Source of the DNA: VXNE01 sp965261535
GTDB taxonomy: Bacteria > Pseudomonadota > Gammaproteobacteria > Pseudomonadales > Azotimanducaceae
Assembly (NCBI GenBank): GCA_965261535.1
Contig: OZ253469.1
Coordinates: 2,418,001-2,482,000, forward strand
Direction of reading: 5' to 3'
DNA length: 64,000 bases
Below the pieces are notes generated by a model. That model made no database searches. It had not been told where the DNA came from and was given only the letters and a program-made list of their open reading frames with translations. The position numbers were made by a program, and so were the translations under genes. Shown piece after piece: positions 8,439 to 17,778 of the stretch (the first letter of the stretch is position 1; each line of letters starts with the position of its first letter).

Positions 8439-9566
8439 TCAACGGGAGTCGCGACGCGACACGGCGAGTTTTTCGCTCACGACTTCGTCGACCAGTCGGC
8501 GCAGATCAGAATCCGCGGGAATCGCGCTCGTGCCGCCGCTCTGCATGAGGCGATCAAGCGGTAGATACAGCAGGTTGTTGCCGCCCTCGATATCCACCAT
8601 CACCTTCGAACTCTGGCTCAAGACCGACTGAATGGCATCGATGTACAGGCGGGCGCGGGTGACATCCTTCGCCTGGTTATACTCTTGGAGCAGCTTCGTG
8701 AACCGCTGGGCTTCGCCTTGTGCCCTTGCCAGTACTCGGTCGCGGTAGGCATTCGCTTCTTCAAGCTGCCTTTGCGCGTCTCCCCGCGCTTCGGGAACGA
8801 CCTTTTCGGCATAGGCGTTCGCTTCGTTGACGTAGCGCGCTTCGTCCTCCTTGGCCTTCTGCACATCGTCGAACGCTTGTTGCACCTGTTCCGGCGGCCC
8901 GCTCTCGTCGATGTTCACCGTCTGTACCTGGATGCCCGTCTGGTAGCGGTTCAAATAGCTTTGCAGGCGTTCCTGCACTTCGCTCCCCAGTGCGGCGCGA
9001 CCCTCGGTAATGACGCTGTCCATCGTGGAACTGCCGACCACATGCCGCAACGCGCTCTCCATCGCGTGAACGACGCTGGAGTCCGGGTCGTTTACCTCAA
9101 CGAGATACGATACAGGGTCGCTGATGACGTATTGGACCGTCATGCCAATTTCGACGATGTTCTCGTCCTCGGTCAACATTAGCGCGTCGTGGGATCTTTC
9201 GTTGACGCGCGTGGTAACCACTTTCTCCACGCGGTCGATGATCGGCGGGTTCCAGTGCAGGCCGGGAAGCTTTACCTCGTCTTGCGCCTTGCCGAAGCGG
9301 AACACCACGCCACGCTCCTGCGCATCGAGTGTGTACATGCCCCACAGGCCATAGCCTACAACCAGCGCAGCGAGCACCCCTCCGTATACCTTGAGGTTGA
9401 TGCCGCCGCCCCCGCCGCCCCCGCCTCCTCCGCGGCGTCCGAATATGCCGGAGAGTTGGGATTGCAGCTTACGCAGCGATTCATCGAGATCCGGGGGACC
9501 TTGATCTCCGCCTCGGCCGCCCCAAGGGTCTTTTGGTCCGCCGCCGCCTGGTTCGTTCCATGCCAT
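8439..9566 (-). CDS. hflK: HflK, protease modulator (SPFH/prohibitin family)
   Basis: This 375-residue partner of HflC has a glycine-rich cytoplasmic N-terminus (PWGGRGGDQGPPDLDE and a ten-glycine tract near residue 50), one membrane segment near residues 62-80 and the SPFH domain with GVVFRFGKA. LLYLPLDRL near residue 340 is conserved. HflK and HflC assemble alternately around FtsH. The poly-Gly tract is encoded by a (cgc/cc)-rich run and could vary in length. Confidence 0.95.
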   Translation of the reverse strand: MAWNEPGGGGPKDPWGGRGGDQGPPDLDESLRKLQSQLSGIFGRRGGGGGGGGGGINLKVYGGVLAALVVGYGLWGMYTLDAQERGVVFRFGKAQDEVKLPGLHWNPPIIDRVEKVVTTRVNERSHDALMLTEDENIVEIGMTVQYVISDPVSYLVEVNDPDSSVVHAMESALRHVVGSSTMDSVITEGRAALGSEVQERLQSYLNRYQTGIQVQTVNIDESGPPEQVQQAFDDVQKAKEDEARYVNEANAYAEKVVPEARGDAQRQLEEANAYRDRVLARAQGEAQRFTKLLQEYNQAKDVTRARLYIDAIQSVLSQSSKVMVDIEGGNNLLYLPLDRLMQSGGTSAIPADSDLRRLVDEVVSEKLAVSRRDSR

Positions 9567-9610
9567 GGGTATTGAAATCTCCGCCGCTGATTCAGGGGAT
9601 CGATACGATT

Positions 9611-11011
9611 CTATGGGTGACTATCGTTCCCTGCAACAATATGCTCCGGCTCTCGAAGCCTGGGGTTCTCGACTCCTGTGTGGAGTTTGACGCTATTCCC
9701 CGCGGCTGACGCGACAGACATCACTCGGCGCGCGCCGGCACGGCTTCCCAAAAGCCTGGCTGTTTCGGCCCGGTCGAGCCGGACCCGCAACGCGAGTGTG
9801 CCGTCTTCCTGCACTGTCTCCGCCTGCACCGCCCCCAACGCGTACAGGCGTGCCCGGAGTTTGCCCGACCCGGAATCGAGAAGGACCGTTATCGGTCGGG
9901 CGGCGACGCCGAGGGCGCGCCCGAGCGCCTTTCTCAATGCGGGCAGGCCAGTCCCATCCCGGGAGCTGACGACCACTCGGGCCAGTTCGCCCTCATCTTC
10001 GAGAACCGACGAGCTGTGCTGGTCCATGAGATCCGCCTTGTTCAGAACCTTGATCGTCGGAACATCCGCCGCCCCGATTTCGTCCAGCACGGCATCCACC
10101 TGGCGGGTGAGATCCTCCGCGTCGGGCGCGGCGGCGTCGACGACGTGAAGCAGCAGGTCCGCCTGGGCGACCTGCTCGAGGGTGGCCTTGAATGCCTCGA
10201 CGAGGCCGTGCGGAAGATCGCGAATGAAACCCACGGTGTCCGCCAGCACCACCTTGCCGACGCCATCGATATCGGTGCGGCGCATGAGCGGATCCAGGGT
10301 AACGAATAGCTGGTCGGCAACGGCGGCGCGGGCGTTCGTCAGGGCGTTGAACAAGGTCGACTTGCCGGCATTGGTATAGCCCACCAGCGCGACGGTGGGG
10401 ACGCCGGTTCTGGCCCTGTGTCGCCGGCTTCGCTCGCGCTGCCGGTGGACCCCCTCCAGGCGCGCGCGGACGCGCCGGATACGGTCGCGGATGATGCGCG
10501 CATCCAACTCGATCTGTTTCTCGCCGGTGCCGCGCATGGCGACCCCGCCGCGTTGGCGGTCCAGGTGGGACCAGCCCCGCGCCATGCGCGTCTGCATGTG
10601 GTTGAGTTGCGCGAGTTCGACCTGCAACTGGCCCTCGCGGGTCTGGGCGCGGGCCGCGAATATTTGCAGGATGAGTTCCGTGCGCGTTATGACCCGGCGC
10701 TCCAGCCGCTGTTCCAGGTTGCGTTGTTGGGCTGGCGTCAGTTCCTGGTTGACGATCAGAAGGTCTGCAGTCTCGGCGTGCAGTGCTGCTGCCACCTCTT
10801 CCACCTTTCCGCTACCGATGAACCACTTCGGATGGGGCCGCGCGCGCCGCGCGTGAATGAGGGCGACGGGCTCGACCTCGCCGGATCGCACCAGGTGCGT
10901 CAGCTCTTCGGTGTCCGGCCGGGTGTTTCCAAAGGAGGAATCGAGACGCACACTCAGCAGAACGGCGCGCGACCCCGCCTGCGGGCGATCAAACAGCATT
11001 TCGCTTGGCAT
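9611..11011 (-). CDS. hflX: Ribosome-associated GTPase HflX
   Basis: The 466-residue GTPase rescues or splits stalled ribosomes under stress. The N-terminal HflX domain has HPKWFIGSGKVEE and VNQELTPAQQRNLE; a helical linker includes GTGEKQIELDARIIRDR; the G domain has G1 GYTNAGKST, G3 DTVGFI and G4 NKAD. It starts 14 bp after hfq. The C-terminus extends about 30 residues beyond the core and has no recognisable domain. Confidence 0.95.
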   Translation of the reverse strand: MPSEMLFDRPQAGSRAVLLSVRLDSSFGNTRPDTEELTHLVRSGEVEPVALIHARRARPHPKWFIGSGKVEEVAAALHAETADLLIVNQELTPAQQRNLEQRLERRVITRTELILQIFAARAQTREGQLQVELAQLNHMQTRMARGWSHLDRQRGGVAMRGTGEKQIELDARIIRDRIRRVRARLEGVHRQRERSRRHRARTGVPTVALVGYTNAGKSTLFNALTNARAAVADQLFVTLDPLMRRTDIDGVGKVVLADTVGFIRDLPHGLVEAFKATLEQVAQADLLLHVVDAAAPDAEDLTRQVDAVLDEIGAADVPTIKVLNKADLMDQHSSSVLEDEGELARVVVSSRDGTGLPALRKALGRALGVAARPITVLLDSGSGKLRARLYALGAVQAETVQEDGTLALRVRLDRAETARLLGSRAGARRVMSVASAAGNSVKLHTGVENPRLREPEHIVAGNDSHP

Positions 11012-11025
11012 GGAGGGTGTTGGTC

Positions 11026-11325
11026 TCAGGCGAGTTCGCTGTCCTCTTCCCCGCTCTCTTCCCCGCTTTCTTCCCCGCTCTCTTCCCTGCTCTCTCTATG
11101 CACCCCCGGCGGCTGCAGGTGCACGTTGCGGCTCGGAACCACGGTGGAGACCGCGTGCTTGTACACCATCTGGCTGACGGCATTGCGAAGCACGATGACG
11201 AACTGATCGAACGACTCGATCTGACCCTGGAGCTTGATGCCGTTGACGAGGTATACGGAGACAGGGATACGCTCCTTGCGCAGCGTGTTGAGGTAAGAGT
11301 CCTGAAGGGAATTCCCTTTCGACAT
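11026..11325 (-). CDS. hfq: RNA chaperone Hfq with acidic repeat tail
   Basis: The 99-residue product has the Sm fold: Sm1 with YLVNGIKLQGQIESFDQF and Sm2 with YKHAVSTVVPSR, retaining Gln8 and the Lys56-His57 pair of the poly(U) pocket. It forms a hexamer that pairs small RNAs with mRNAs. The start ATG at 11325 follows GAGGAAAG. The tail (residues 78-98) is unusual: it is built from SGEE repeats and is strongly acidic, encoded by 12-bp tandem repeats. Acidic Hfq tips are known to influence RNA release; the repeat origin is particular to this sequence. Confidence 0.95.
   Translation of the reverse strand: MSKGNSLQDSYLNTLRKERIPVSVYLVNGIKLQGQIESFDQFVIVLRNAVSQMVYKHAVSTVVPSRNVHLQPPGVHRESREESGEESGEESGEEDSELA
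11043..11090. repeat. hfq: 12-bp tandem repeat in hfq 3' end
   Basis: Four slightly diverged copies of a 12-bp unit (tctcttccccgc class) encode the SGEE/SREE repeats of the Hfq tail. Because the unit is a multiple of three, copy-number change alters tail length without a frameshift. Confidence 0.85.
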
Positions 11326-11363
11326 GGTACTTTCCTCGAAATCGGACGCGCGCTCAAGCGAAC

Positions 11364-12314
11364 CTAGAACCGATTGATTTTGCGACCGTGGTCCAAAAAT
11401 TGCAAGATGCGGTTGGCGGCTTCGACTGGCGTTCCATCGATACTCCGAAGACCCGGCCAACTTCGCAGCCATGTCGCCTGTCGCCGCGCGAGCTGCCGCG
11501 TCGCGGCGACAGCCTGTCCACGCATCGCGTCGAAGTCCAGATCCCCGTCGAGGTGGCGCCAGATCTGCCGGTATCCCACCGCGCGCATGGACGGTTTGGA
11601 CAGGTCGAGGTTCGGCATGGCGTGTAGCCGCGCGACCTCACCGATGAGACCGCGTTCGAGCATGGCATCGAATCGCTCGCCGATTCGCGTCGCCAGGTGT
11701 CCATCCGTGCTAAGCGCTATTTCGATCAGCGCGCAGTCCAGGCGCTGCTGCACGCTGCGGCCGGCAGACGAAGCCCACGAGCGCGAGATCGGCGTACCCG
11801 AAACATGGAACACTTCGAGCGCGCGTTGAATGCGCTGCGGATCGTTTGGGTGGATGCGTGCCGCGGCAGCGGGGTCTATCCGCTCGAGTTCGGCGTGCAG
11901 CGCCTTCCACCCCTTTCGCGCAGCGCGTTCCGCAATGGCGGCGCGCGCCGACGGATCGGCGGCGGGCAACGTCGACAGACCGTCGCGAAACGCCTTGAAA
12001 TAGAGCATCGAGCCGCCGACGAGAACGGGCAGCCTGCCGCGGTCCAGGGCGCTCCCGACCGCGGCATCGGCGCCGGCGAGAAAGTCTGCGGCCGAAAACG
12101 GCTCGGTGGGTTCGCGCACGTCGATCAGCGCATGGGGATGCTGCGCCAGCACCTCGGCATCTGGTTTGGCGGTGCCGATGTCCATGCGTCGGTAGACCAT
12201 GGCCGAGTCGACGCTGATCAGGTCGACGTGCGTGCGCTCAGCAAGGGCAAGGGCGGCGTCGGTCTTGCCGACGGCCGTGGGCCCCATGATGCAAACGGCG
12301 ACGCGCCGTTCCAT
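11364..12314 (-). CDS. miaA: tRNA dimethylallyltransferase
   Basis: The 316-residue enzyme transfers the dimethylallyl group to A37 of tRNAs reading UNN codons. The P-loop GPTAVGKTDAALALAE is at residues 11-26, followed by DSAMVYRRMDIGTAKP, LVGGSMLYFKAF and the Arg-rich ARRQATWLRSW near the C-terminus. It lies between mutL and hfq as in E. coli, but a 407-bp repeat-bearing gap separates it from mutL. Confidence 0.95.
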   Translation of the reverse strand: MERRVAVCIMGPTAVGKTDAALALAERTHVDLISVDSAMVYRRMDIGTAKPDAEVLAQHPHALIDVREPTEPFSAADFLAGADAAVGSALDRGRLPVLVGGSMLYFKAFRDGLSTLPAADPSARAAIAERAARKGWKALHAELERIDPAAAARIHPNDPQRIQRALEVFHVSGTPISRSWASSAGRSVQQRLDCALIEIALSTDGHLATRIGERFDAMLERGLIGEVARLHAMPNLDLSKPSMRAVGYRQIWRHLDGDLDFDAMRGQAVAATRQLARRQATWLRSWPGLRSIDGTPVEAANRILQFLDHGRKINRF

Positions 12315-12721
12315 GTCGCCTTAGCCCGGATGTTGCATCAAGGGCCGCGACGATCGCGCAGGATTTTGCCCGCGTGCGCGTGCTCGGAGCCTTCAGCCGG
12401 GAGCGCGAGGGGGTACCCCTCGCAAGAGAAGAGACGGAAGCATAGCCACGCCTTATGGTGGAGCGAGCATGCCCGCGCGCGCGGGCAAAAGTGCCCCACT
12501 GGCGGCGCCTTCGGCTTCGCCTGTGGCCCGGCCCCACTCTTCGACCATGGAACAACCGCGCCGGGTCGCTGGCGCTTCCCGGACGCGTTTGTTCCACGCA
12601 AGGCCAGCGAGGGCGCGGCCAGCGCGGCTTGTGTACGGCTGAATTTCCGAATTATGGTAATAACCAATTGAAATATTGTAACTTTCAATTATTCGACAAG
12701 CGCCTTGGTGCAATATTCGGG
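12315..12721. other. Gap between mutL and miaA with hairpins and an AT-rich patch
   Basis: No credible gene. It holds one copy of the 45-bp dispersed repeat (12386-12431), a perfect 16-bp palindrome GCCCGCGCGCGCGGGC (12471-12486), a longer imperfect inverted repeat (about 12546-12597, GGAACAA arms) and an AT-rich patch (12645-12700) with the perfect inverted repeat AATTGAAA/TTTCAATT (12666-12673, 12683-12690). The patch could supply a promoter for miaA-hfq on the minus strand; no clear -35/-10 pair at normal spacing was found. Confidence 0.55.
12386..12431. repeat. Dispersed 45-bp palindromic repeat, intergenic copy
   Basis: This copy reads GGAGCCTTCAGCCGGGAGCG then a hairpin GCGAGGGG-N3-CCCCTCGC-like core. 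It matches the repeats in the N-terminal coding region of both Uma2 genes near 22-24 kb and the centre of the MITE at 21148-21351. Confidence 0.75.
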
Positions 12722-14440
12722 CTAACGACCGCGCAGGAACAGATGGTCGAGTTGGCGCATGCTCTGCACGAAGAACGTGGGACGCCCGTGATTGCATTGC
12801 CCGGCGTTGGGCGTCGTCTCCATTTCCCGCAGGATCGCGTTCATTTCGGGTACCGAAAGACGGCGATTGGCTCGCGCGGATCCGTGGCACGCCATGCTCG
12901 CGAGTAGCTCCTCCGCCTGCGTTTGAATCGCGTCGCTGGTGCCGAACTCGGCAATTTCGTCCAGCAGGTCGCGAACCAGTGCCGCGACATCGCCGTCCGC
13001 CAGCAGCGTCGGCACTGCGCGGACTACGCAACTTCGGGGTCCGGTTCGGTCGATGCCCAGCCCCAGCCTCGCGAGTTCCTCGGCATGCGTTTCGGCCAGA
13101 TCGGCCTCCCGCGGCGTTACGTCGAGCGCCATGGGCACCAGTAGCCGCTGCGATGTCAGCTTGCCGCCCCCGTAGTCGGTCTTGAGCTTTTCGTAGGTGA
13201 TGCGCTCGTGAGCGGCGTGCATATCGACCACGACCAGGCCCTCTTCGTTCTGGCTCAGGATATAGACCCCGTGGAGCTGGGCGAGGGCGTAGCCGAGGGG
13301 CGGAATGTCGCCGTCGTCCATCGCCGGCGCGTCGCGCACCGCAGTCGCCGGCGCTTCGGCGATGAGGGAGGAGAGGCTCATCGACGTCTGCGGGAAAGAC
13401 GCATGTCCGTGGTTCCTTCCAGGCGGAAGTCGGTCGCTTGGCGCTGCGCCGGAATCGGTTCCGGGGCGCGCATCTGTCAGCAGCCGATGGATGGAAGCGA
13501 AGACGAAGTCGTGCACGCGACGGGAATCCCGAAAACGGACTTCGCGCTTGGTGGGATGCACATTGACATCGACGCTTCCGGGATCGAGCTCCAGGAACAG
13601 CACGAACACCGGATGACGTCCGTGGAACATCACATCCCGGTAGGCCTGTCGCACCGCGTGGCCCGCCAGCCGGTCCTGCACGGCGCGGCCGTTCACGAAG
13701 AAGAACTGGGCGTTGGCCTGGGCGCGCGTGTAGCCGGGCAGGCCGATCCAGCCGGACAGACGCAGATCGCCGTTGCCCGTGTCGATGGCGATGGCCTGGG
13801 ACAGAAACTCGGCGCCCATGATCGCGTCCAGCTCCCGCCCGGCGGGCAACCGTTCCAGCGCGCGCTGGCCATGCCTGAGTTCGAAGGCGACATCGCCGTG
13901 GGCGAGCGCCAGTCGTCGCACCACATCGCTCACATGGCCGGTCTCCGTGCGTTCGGTTTTGAGGAACTTTCGCCGCGCCGGCGTGTTGTAGAACAAGTCC
14001 GCGACCTCGACCGTGGTGCCGACCGGATGGGCCGCGGGCTTGAAGGTCTGCCCGGTCCCGCCCGCCACGCTCAAGGTCATGCCGCTGCCGGCGGATATCG
14101 CTGACGTGATGCAGAGTTTGGAGACAGATGCCGCGCTGGCCAGGGCTTCGCCGCGAAAGCCAAGCGTCTGGACGCTATCGAGATCATCCGGTTCCGTGAT
14201 CTTGCTGGTGGCGAAGCGGCTGACGGCGAGTCGGAGGTCATCCGGCGCGATGCCGCAGCCGTCGTCCTGCACGACTATGCGCTTGACGCCGCCGTTCTCG
14301 ATCATTGTGCTGATGGAACGGGCGCCCGCGTCAAGGCTGTTTTCGATCAGTTCCTTGACGATGGAAGCCGGTCGCTCGACGACTTCGCCGGCGGCAATCT
14401 GGTTGGCGACAAACTCGGATAGCTTGTGAATGCGCGGCAT
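12722..14440 (-). CDS. mutL: DNA mismatch repair protein MutL
   Basis: The 572-residue protein links MutS mismatch recognition to strand removal. The GHKL ATPase domain has IAAGEVVERPASIVKELIENSLDAGA (motif I), DDGCGI (II) and GFRGEAL (III), then a transducer domain and a C-terminal dimerisation domain ending with CHGSARANRRLS and CNHGRPTF. The endonuclease motif DQHAxxER is replaced by DMHAAHERI, and the family QxLLVP-like segment is present; because gammaproteobacteria with MutH have MutL that lacks nuclease activity, its activity cannot be decided here. Its ATG overlaps the amidase stop (ATGA). Confidence 0.95.
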   Translation of the reverse strand: MPRIHKLSEFVANQIAAGEVVERPASIVKELIENSLDAGARSISTMIENGGVKRIVVQDDGCGIAPDDLRLAVSRFATSKITEPDDLDSVQTLGFRGEALASAASVSKLCITSAISAGSGMTLSVAGGTGQTFKPAAHPVGTTVEVADLFYNTPARRKFLKTERTETGHVSDVVRRLALAHGDVAFELRHGQRALERLPAGRELDAIMGAEFLSQAIAIDTGNGDLRLSGWIGLPGYTRAQANAQFFFVNGRAVQDRLAGHAVRQAYRDVMFHGRHPVFVLFLELDPGSVDVNVHPTKREVRFRDSRRVHDFVFASIHRLLTDARPGTDSGAAPSDRLPPGRNHGHASFPQTSMSLSSLIAEAPATAVRDAPAMDDGDIPPLGYALAQLHGVYILSQNEEGLVVVDMHAAHERITYEKLKTDYGGGKLTSQRLLVPMALDVTPREADLAETHAEELARLGLGIDRTGPRSCVVRAVPTLLADGDVAALVRDLLDEIAEFGTSDAIQTQAEELLASMACHGSARANRRLSVPEMNAILREMETTPNAGQCNHGRPTFFVQSMRQLDHLFLRGR

Positions 14441-15900
14441 CAGGACCCCGCCGTCGCCGGGATATGGAGCACTTGCCCGACGCGAATCCGATCCCCCCTG
14501 ATCCCGTTGGCCGCGCGTAACGCCCGCGTCGACACCCGATAGCGCAAGGCGATCTCAGACAACGTGTCGCCACGTTGGATGACGTAGCGCGAGCCGCCTG
14601 CGGCGATACGCGCCGCGATCAGGGTGTCCGGCGGCGGATTTTCGGCCACATAGGCACGGATGCCGTCGCCGATAGCGGCTGCCAGACGTTGTCTATACGC
14701 GGGCGATCCGAGCAGGCGCGCGTCTTCGGGATTGGTAAGAAATCCCGTCTCAATCAGGATCGACGGCACGCCCGCAGCCTTCAACACGACGAACCCGGCC
14801 AACTGGGTGGTTTTCTTGTGCAAACGGCTGGTGGGTGCCAGCGAACGCAGAATGGTGTCCCCCACTTCGATGCCGCCGGATTGATTGAAACCCAGCGACA
14901 AATCCACGAGCGTCTCCCTGACATGGCGCGGTTGGTCGTCGAGGGAGATGCCGCCGACCCCGCCGACCCCGCCTATCAGGTCGGAGCTGTTCTCCTTTTT
15001 CGCCAGTATGCGGGCGGCCTCCGACGAACTGCCACGCCCGGAAAGCGCATAGACGGTGGCACCCCGGACTTTCGGAAGGCGGAACGCGTCGGCGTGGATG
15101 GAAATGAAAAGATGGGCGGACTGTCGCTGGACGATCGCGGCGCGCTGCCGCAATCCCACGTAGTAGTCACCCTTGCGAACCAGTACCACGCGGTAACCCA
15201 TTGTCGCGTTGAGGTTCTTTTCGAGCGCTTTCGCCATCGCGAGCGCTATGTCTTTCTCCCTGACGCCATTGACACCCACGGCCCCGGGGTCTTCTCCGCC
15301 GTGGCCGGCATCAACCACCACCACGACATCGCGCTCGCCTTCCGGCATGCGGATGATGGGGGATCGTCTTTGCCGCTCGATGGCATGGAGGTCGACGACG
15401 AGCCGGTAGCCGTACGGCTCGATGGGGTCGAGCTGGAAATACTTCGGATCGACCTGCTCGGCGACCTCAAGCACGATGCGGTAGGCCCCACCGGGGCGCG
15501 GCGCCCGCCGGATCCGCAAGATCACGTCACTTTCCTTTTGCGGCAATGCGAGCGTTCCTTGCGGGCGCGTGTCCTTGAGATCGATAACGACCCGCAGCGG
15601 ATTTTCCAGAGAGAAGATCTTGTAGGCGACTTTCGCGCTCGTATCAAAAACCACGCGCGTATGGTCGGGGGCGTCGTGGGTGCGAATTCCTTCGAGATCG
15701 GCAGCGTTCGCGACTCCCGAGGCGACTCCCGAGGCGACTCCCGAGGCGACTCCCGAGGCGACTCCCGAGGCGACTCCCGAGGCGACTCCCGAGGCGAATA
15801 GTGCAGCGGCGAATAGTGCGGCGGCGAACGAAAACGCCGGCAGCCCTCGGCGGGCAACGCCCTGACTACGGTCCGGAGGACCTGTGGTCGACCATTTCAA
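14440..15900 (-). CDS. N-acetylmuramoyl-L-alanine amidase (AmiB/AmiC type) with LysM domain
   Basis: The secreted enzyme cleaves the stem peptide from peptidoglycan during daughter-cell separation. Order: signal peptide with repeated hydrophobic units, an AMIN domain (about residues 70-180), the Zn-dependent amidase_3 domain with VVVVDAGHGGEDPGA, SIHADAF and ILIETGFLTN, and a C-terminal LysM (YVIQRGDTLSEIALRY). LysM is as in E. coli AmiB. The start is uncertain: TTG at 15900, with GGAGGCAGG 8 bp before it, puts the signal peptide close to the N-terminus and overlaps tsaE by 35 bp. Seven SGVA repeats lie between the hydrophobic core and the mature protein. Confidence 0.9.
   Translation of the reverse strand: MKWSTTGPPDRSQGVARRGLPAFSFAAALFAAALFASGVASGVASGVASGVASGVASGVASGVANAADLEGIRTHDAPDHTRVVFDTSAKVAYKIFSLENPLRVVIDLKDTRPQGTLALPQKESDVILRIRRAPRPGGAYRIVLEVAEQVDPKYFQLDPIEPYGYRLVVDLHAIERQRRSPIIRMPEGERDVVVVVDAGHGGEDPGAVGVNGVREKDIALAMAKALEKNLNATMGYRVVLVRKGDYYVGLRQRAAIVQRQSAHLFISIHADAFRLPKVRGATVYALSGRGSSSEAARILAKKENSSDLIGGVGGVGGISLDDQPRHVRETLVDLSLGFNQSGGIEVGDTILRSLAPTSRLHKKTTQLAGFVVLKAAGVPSILIETGFLTNPEDARLLGSPAYRQRLAAAIGDGIRAYVAENPPPDTLIAARIAAGGSRYVIQRGDTLSEIALRYRVSTRALRAANGIRGDRIRVGQVLHIPATAGS
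15711..15824. repeat. Tandem repeats in the amidase signal peptide region
   Basis: Seven perfect copies of a 12-bp unit (cgactcccgagg, 15711-15794) encode SGVA repeats, directly followed by two near-identical 15-bp units (cgaatagtgc..., 15795-15824). Perfect identity implies very recent expansion. In-frame variation would change the length of the export signal. Confidence 0.92.
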
Positions 15901-16300
15901 GCAACCTGCCTCCACTGATCTCTTGGAGCGAAATATCCAGGTCCGGATTCGGCAATCGATCCATTGCACGCTCCGGCCACTCGATCAATTTTAACGCCGC
16001 CGACCCCATCAGGTCATCGATGCCGATAAATTCAAGCTCTTGGGGATCGACGATGCGGTAGAAGTCGAAGTGGAAGACCTCGCGGTCTCCCAGCGCGTAG
16101 GGTTCGAGCAAAGTGTACGTGGGGCTCTTTACCGGACCCGTATGCCCGAGGCCTCGCAATATGCCGCGGGCGAGCGTGGTCTTGCCGACACCGAGCCGAC
16201 CGCGTAGAAAAACCAGCTCGTTGCCGAGTTCTGTGCCGAGGGCAGCGCCCCAGTCCAGCGTAGCGTCGGCATCGGGCAACGTGATGGTCGTCGTTTTCAA
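15866..16300 (-). CDS. tsaE: tRNA threonylcarbamoyladenosine biosynthesis ATPase TsaE
   Basis: A 144-residue P-loop ATPase that supports TsaB-TsaD in forming t6A37 in tRNAs. The Walker A motif GRLGVGKTTLARG follows ELVFLRG; PTYTLLEPY and FHFDFYRI are also conserved. The start is probably TTG at 16300, 10 bp after the nnrD/E stop; an ATG at 16399 would overlap nnrD/E strongly. The Shine-Dalgarno is poor, so translation may depend on coupling. It overlaps the amidase start. Confidence 0.9.
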   Translation of the reverse strand: MKTTTITLPDADATLDWGAALGTELGNELVFLRGRLGVGKTTLARGILRGLGHTGPVKSPTYTLLEPYALGDREVFHFDFYRIVDPQELEFIGIDDLMGSAALKLIEWPERAMDRLPNPDLDISLQEISGGRLLEMVDHRSSGP

Positions 16301-16310
16301 GGGAGTGCCA

Positions 16311-17753
16311 TCAACGCAGCCAAAGGTGTTGGATGATGTCGCTCGCCACAAGCGGCTGCGGCGCAAGCCGGCCTGCGGCCAGGTCGCCGGCCACCGCATG
16401 TAGCGCAACCCCGGCGCGGGCTGCCGATCGGATGTCGTAACCCTGCGCCAACAGTCCGGCGATGACTCCCGTCAACACGTCGCCGCTGCCGGCGGTGGCG
16501 AGTCCGGGGTTGCCGGCGGTGCAGATACCGACGAGTTCGCCTGTCTCGGCAACCAGGGTTCCCGCGCCTTTCAAAACCACGACGTTGCCGACCCGCGCGG
16601 ACAGATCGCGCGCGGCGGCAGGCCGGTCGGAAACCGGCACCCCGCCGAGCAGCCGTGCCGCTTCGCCCGGATGCGGTGTCAGAATGCTATTCACCGGCGC
16701 TTGTAGGTCGCGAGACGCCAGCAGGTTCAGGCCGTCCGCATCGATAACCATTGGTTTGCCGGCTTCGAGCGCCCGGGCCAGCAGTTGCTCTCCCCACGGT
16801 TCGCGCCCGAGGCCCGGACCCACAGCGACGACAGTGCAGGCGTCCAGCAGATCGCCGATGTCGTCGCCTTCCGATACGCCACGCACCATGAGCTCCGGCA
16901 TGCGCGCCAGAATGGGCGCGCGATGCTCGGGCCGCGTCAGAATGCTGACCAATCCGCAACCGGTGCGCAGGGCCGCCTCTCCGGCGAGGAGCACGGCACC
17001 GCCCATGCCGCGGTCGCCGCCGATGACCAGGACGTGACCAAACCGGTTCTTGTGTCCGGATCTAGCGCGTTGCAAGGGCAGCGGCGGCGAGAGTACGGGA
17101 ATACCGGCTACGGCGTCATAGAGGTCAGCGGGGACGCCGAGTCCATCGAAGACGATATCGCCCGCATGATCCACGCCGGCGTCCGTGTGCAGACCAAGTT
17201 TTTCGCCGATGAAGGTGACGGTGACATCGGCGCGAATTGCCGCGCCCAGGGTCGCGCCCGAGTCGGCGGAGATCCCGCTCGGGAGATCAATGGAGATGAC
17301 CGGTCTGCCTGCGGCATTGATCGCTTCGATGGTGGCCAGGTACTGCGGACGGAGTTCTCCCGTCGCGCCCGTGCCGAGCAGGGCGTCCACCACGACGCTG
17401 CCGGTGATATCAAGCGCGGTGCCGCCGGGCGCCACACCGACATCGGCGGCCCAGTCGCGCGCAGTGGCTGCGTCACCCTTCAGTTTGGCGGGGTCGCCGA
17501 TCTGCAGGAGCTGCGTCTCGATACCCGCTTCGACGGCCATGCCGGCAACGATGTAGCCGTCGCCGGCGTTGTTTCCCGACCCGCATGCCACCGTGATGGT
17601 GCGACAGTCCGGCCAGCGGCGCCGCAACGTATCGAACGCTGCGCGTCCCGCGCGTCGCATCAGGCTGATACCGGGAATGCCGAAGGTGTCGATGGCCGTC
17701 CGGTCGAGCTGCCGAACTTCGGCCGCGGTGTAGACTTTGCCCGGGCGGTGCAT
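16311..17753 (-). CDS. nnr: Bifunctional NAD(P)H-hydrate epimerase / ADP-dependent NAD(P)H-hydrate dehydratase
   Basis: The 480-residue enzyme repairs hydrated NAD(P)H. The N-terminal YjeF_N epimerase domain (residues 1-215) has GSGNNAGDGYIVA and ALLGTGATGELR; the C-terminal ribokinase-like dehydratase has SGHKNRFGHVLVIGGDRGMGGA, DADGLNLLA and GNPGLATAGSGDVLTGVIAGL. The start ATG at 17753 matches E. coli NnrD. It opens the tsaE-amidase-mutL operon and is divergent from queG, whose start is only 25 bp away. Confidence 0.95.
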   Translation of the reverse strand: MHRPGKVYTAAEVRQLDRTAIDTFGIPGISLMRRAGRAAFDTLRRRWPDCRTITVACGSGNNAGDGYIVAGMAVEAGIETQLLQIGDPAKLKGDAATARDWAADVGVAPGGTALDITGSVVVDALLGTGATGELRPQYLATIEAINAAGRPVISIDLPSGISADSGATLGAAIRADVTVTFIGEKLGLHTDAGVDHAGDIVFDGLGVPADLYDAVAGIPVLSPPLPLQRARSGHKNRFGHVLVIGGDRGMGGAVLLAGEAALRTGCGLVSILTRPEHRAPILARMPELMVRGVSEGDDIGDLLDACTVVAVGPGLGREPWGEQLLARALEAGKPMVIDADGLNLLASRDLQAPVNSILTPHPGEAARLLGGVPVSDRPAAARDLSARVGNVVVLKGAGTLVAETGELVGICTAGNPGLATAGSGDVLTGVIAGLLAQGYDIRSAARAGVALHAVAGDLAAGRLAPQPLVASDIIQHLWLR

Positions 17754-17778
17754 GGCTGGATTATACGCGCACGATCTG

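Noticed and set aside
12471..12486. The GCCCGCGCGCGCGGGC palindrome as a terminator
   Set aside because: It lacks a T-run on either strand at the right place and simple GC alternation is common in this genome.
15711..15794. The 12-bp array as a CRISPR
   Set aside because: The units are contiguous with no spacers and are translated in frame.
14575..15801. A 408-codon plus-strand frame in the amidase gene
   Set aside because: It is the antisense of the amidase; it has no family pattern and ends with the 12-bp repeats.
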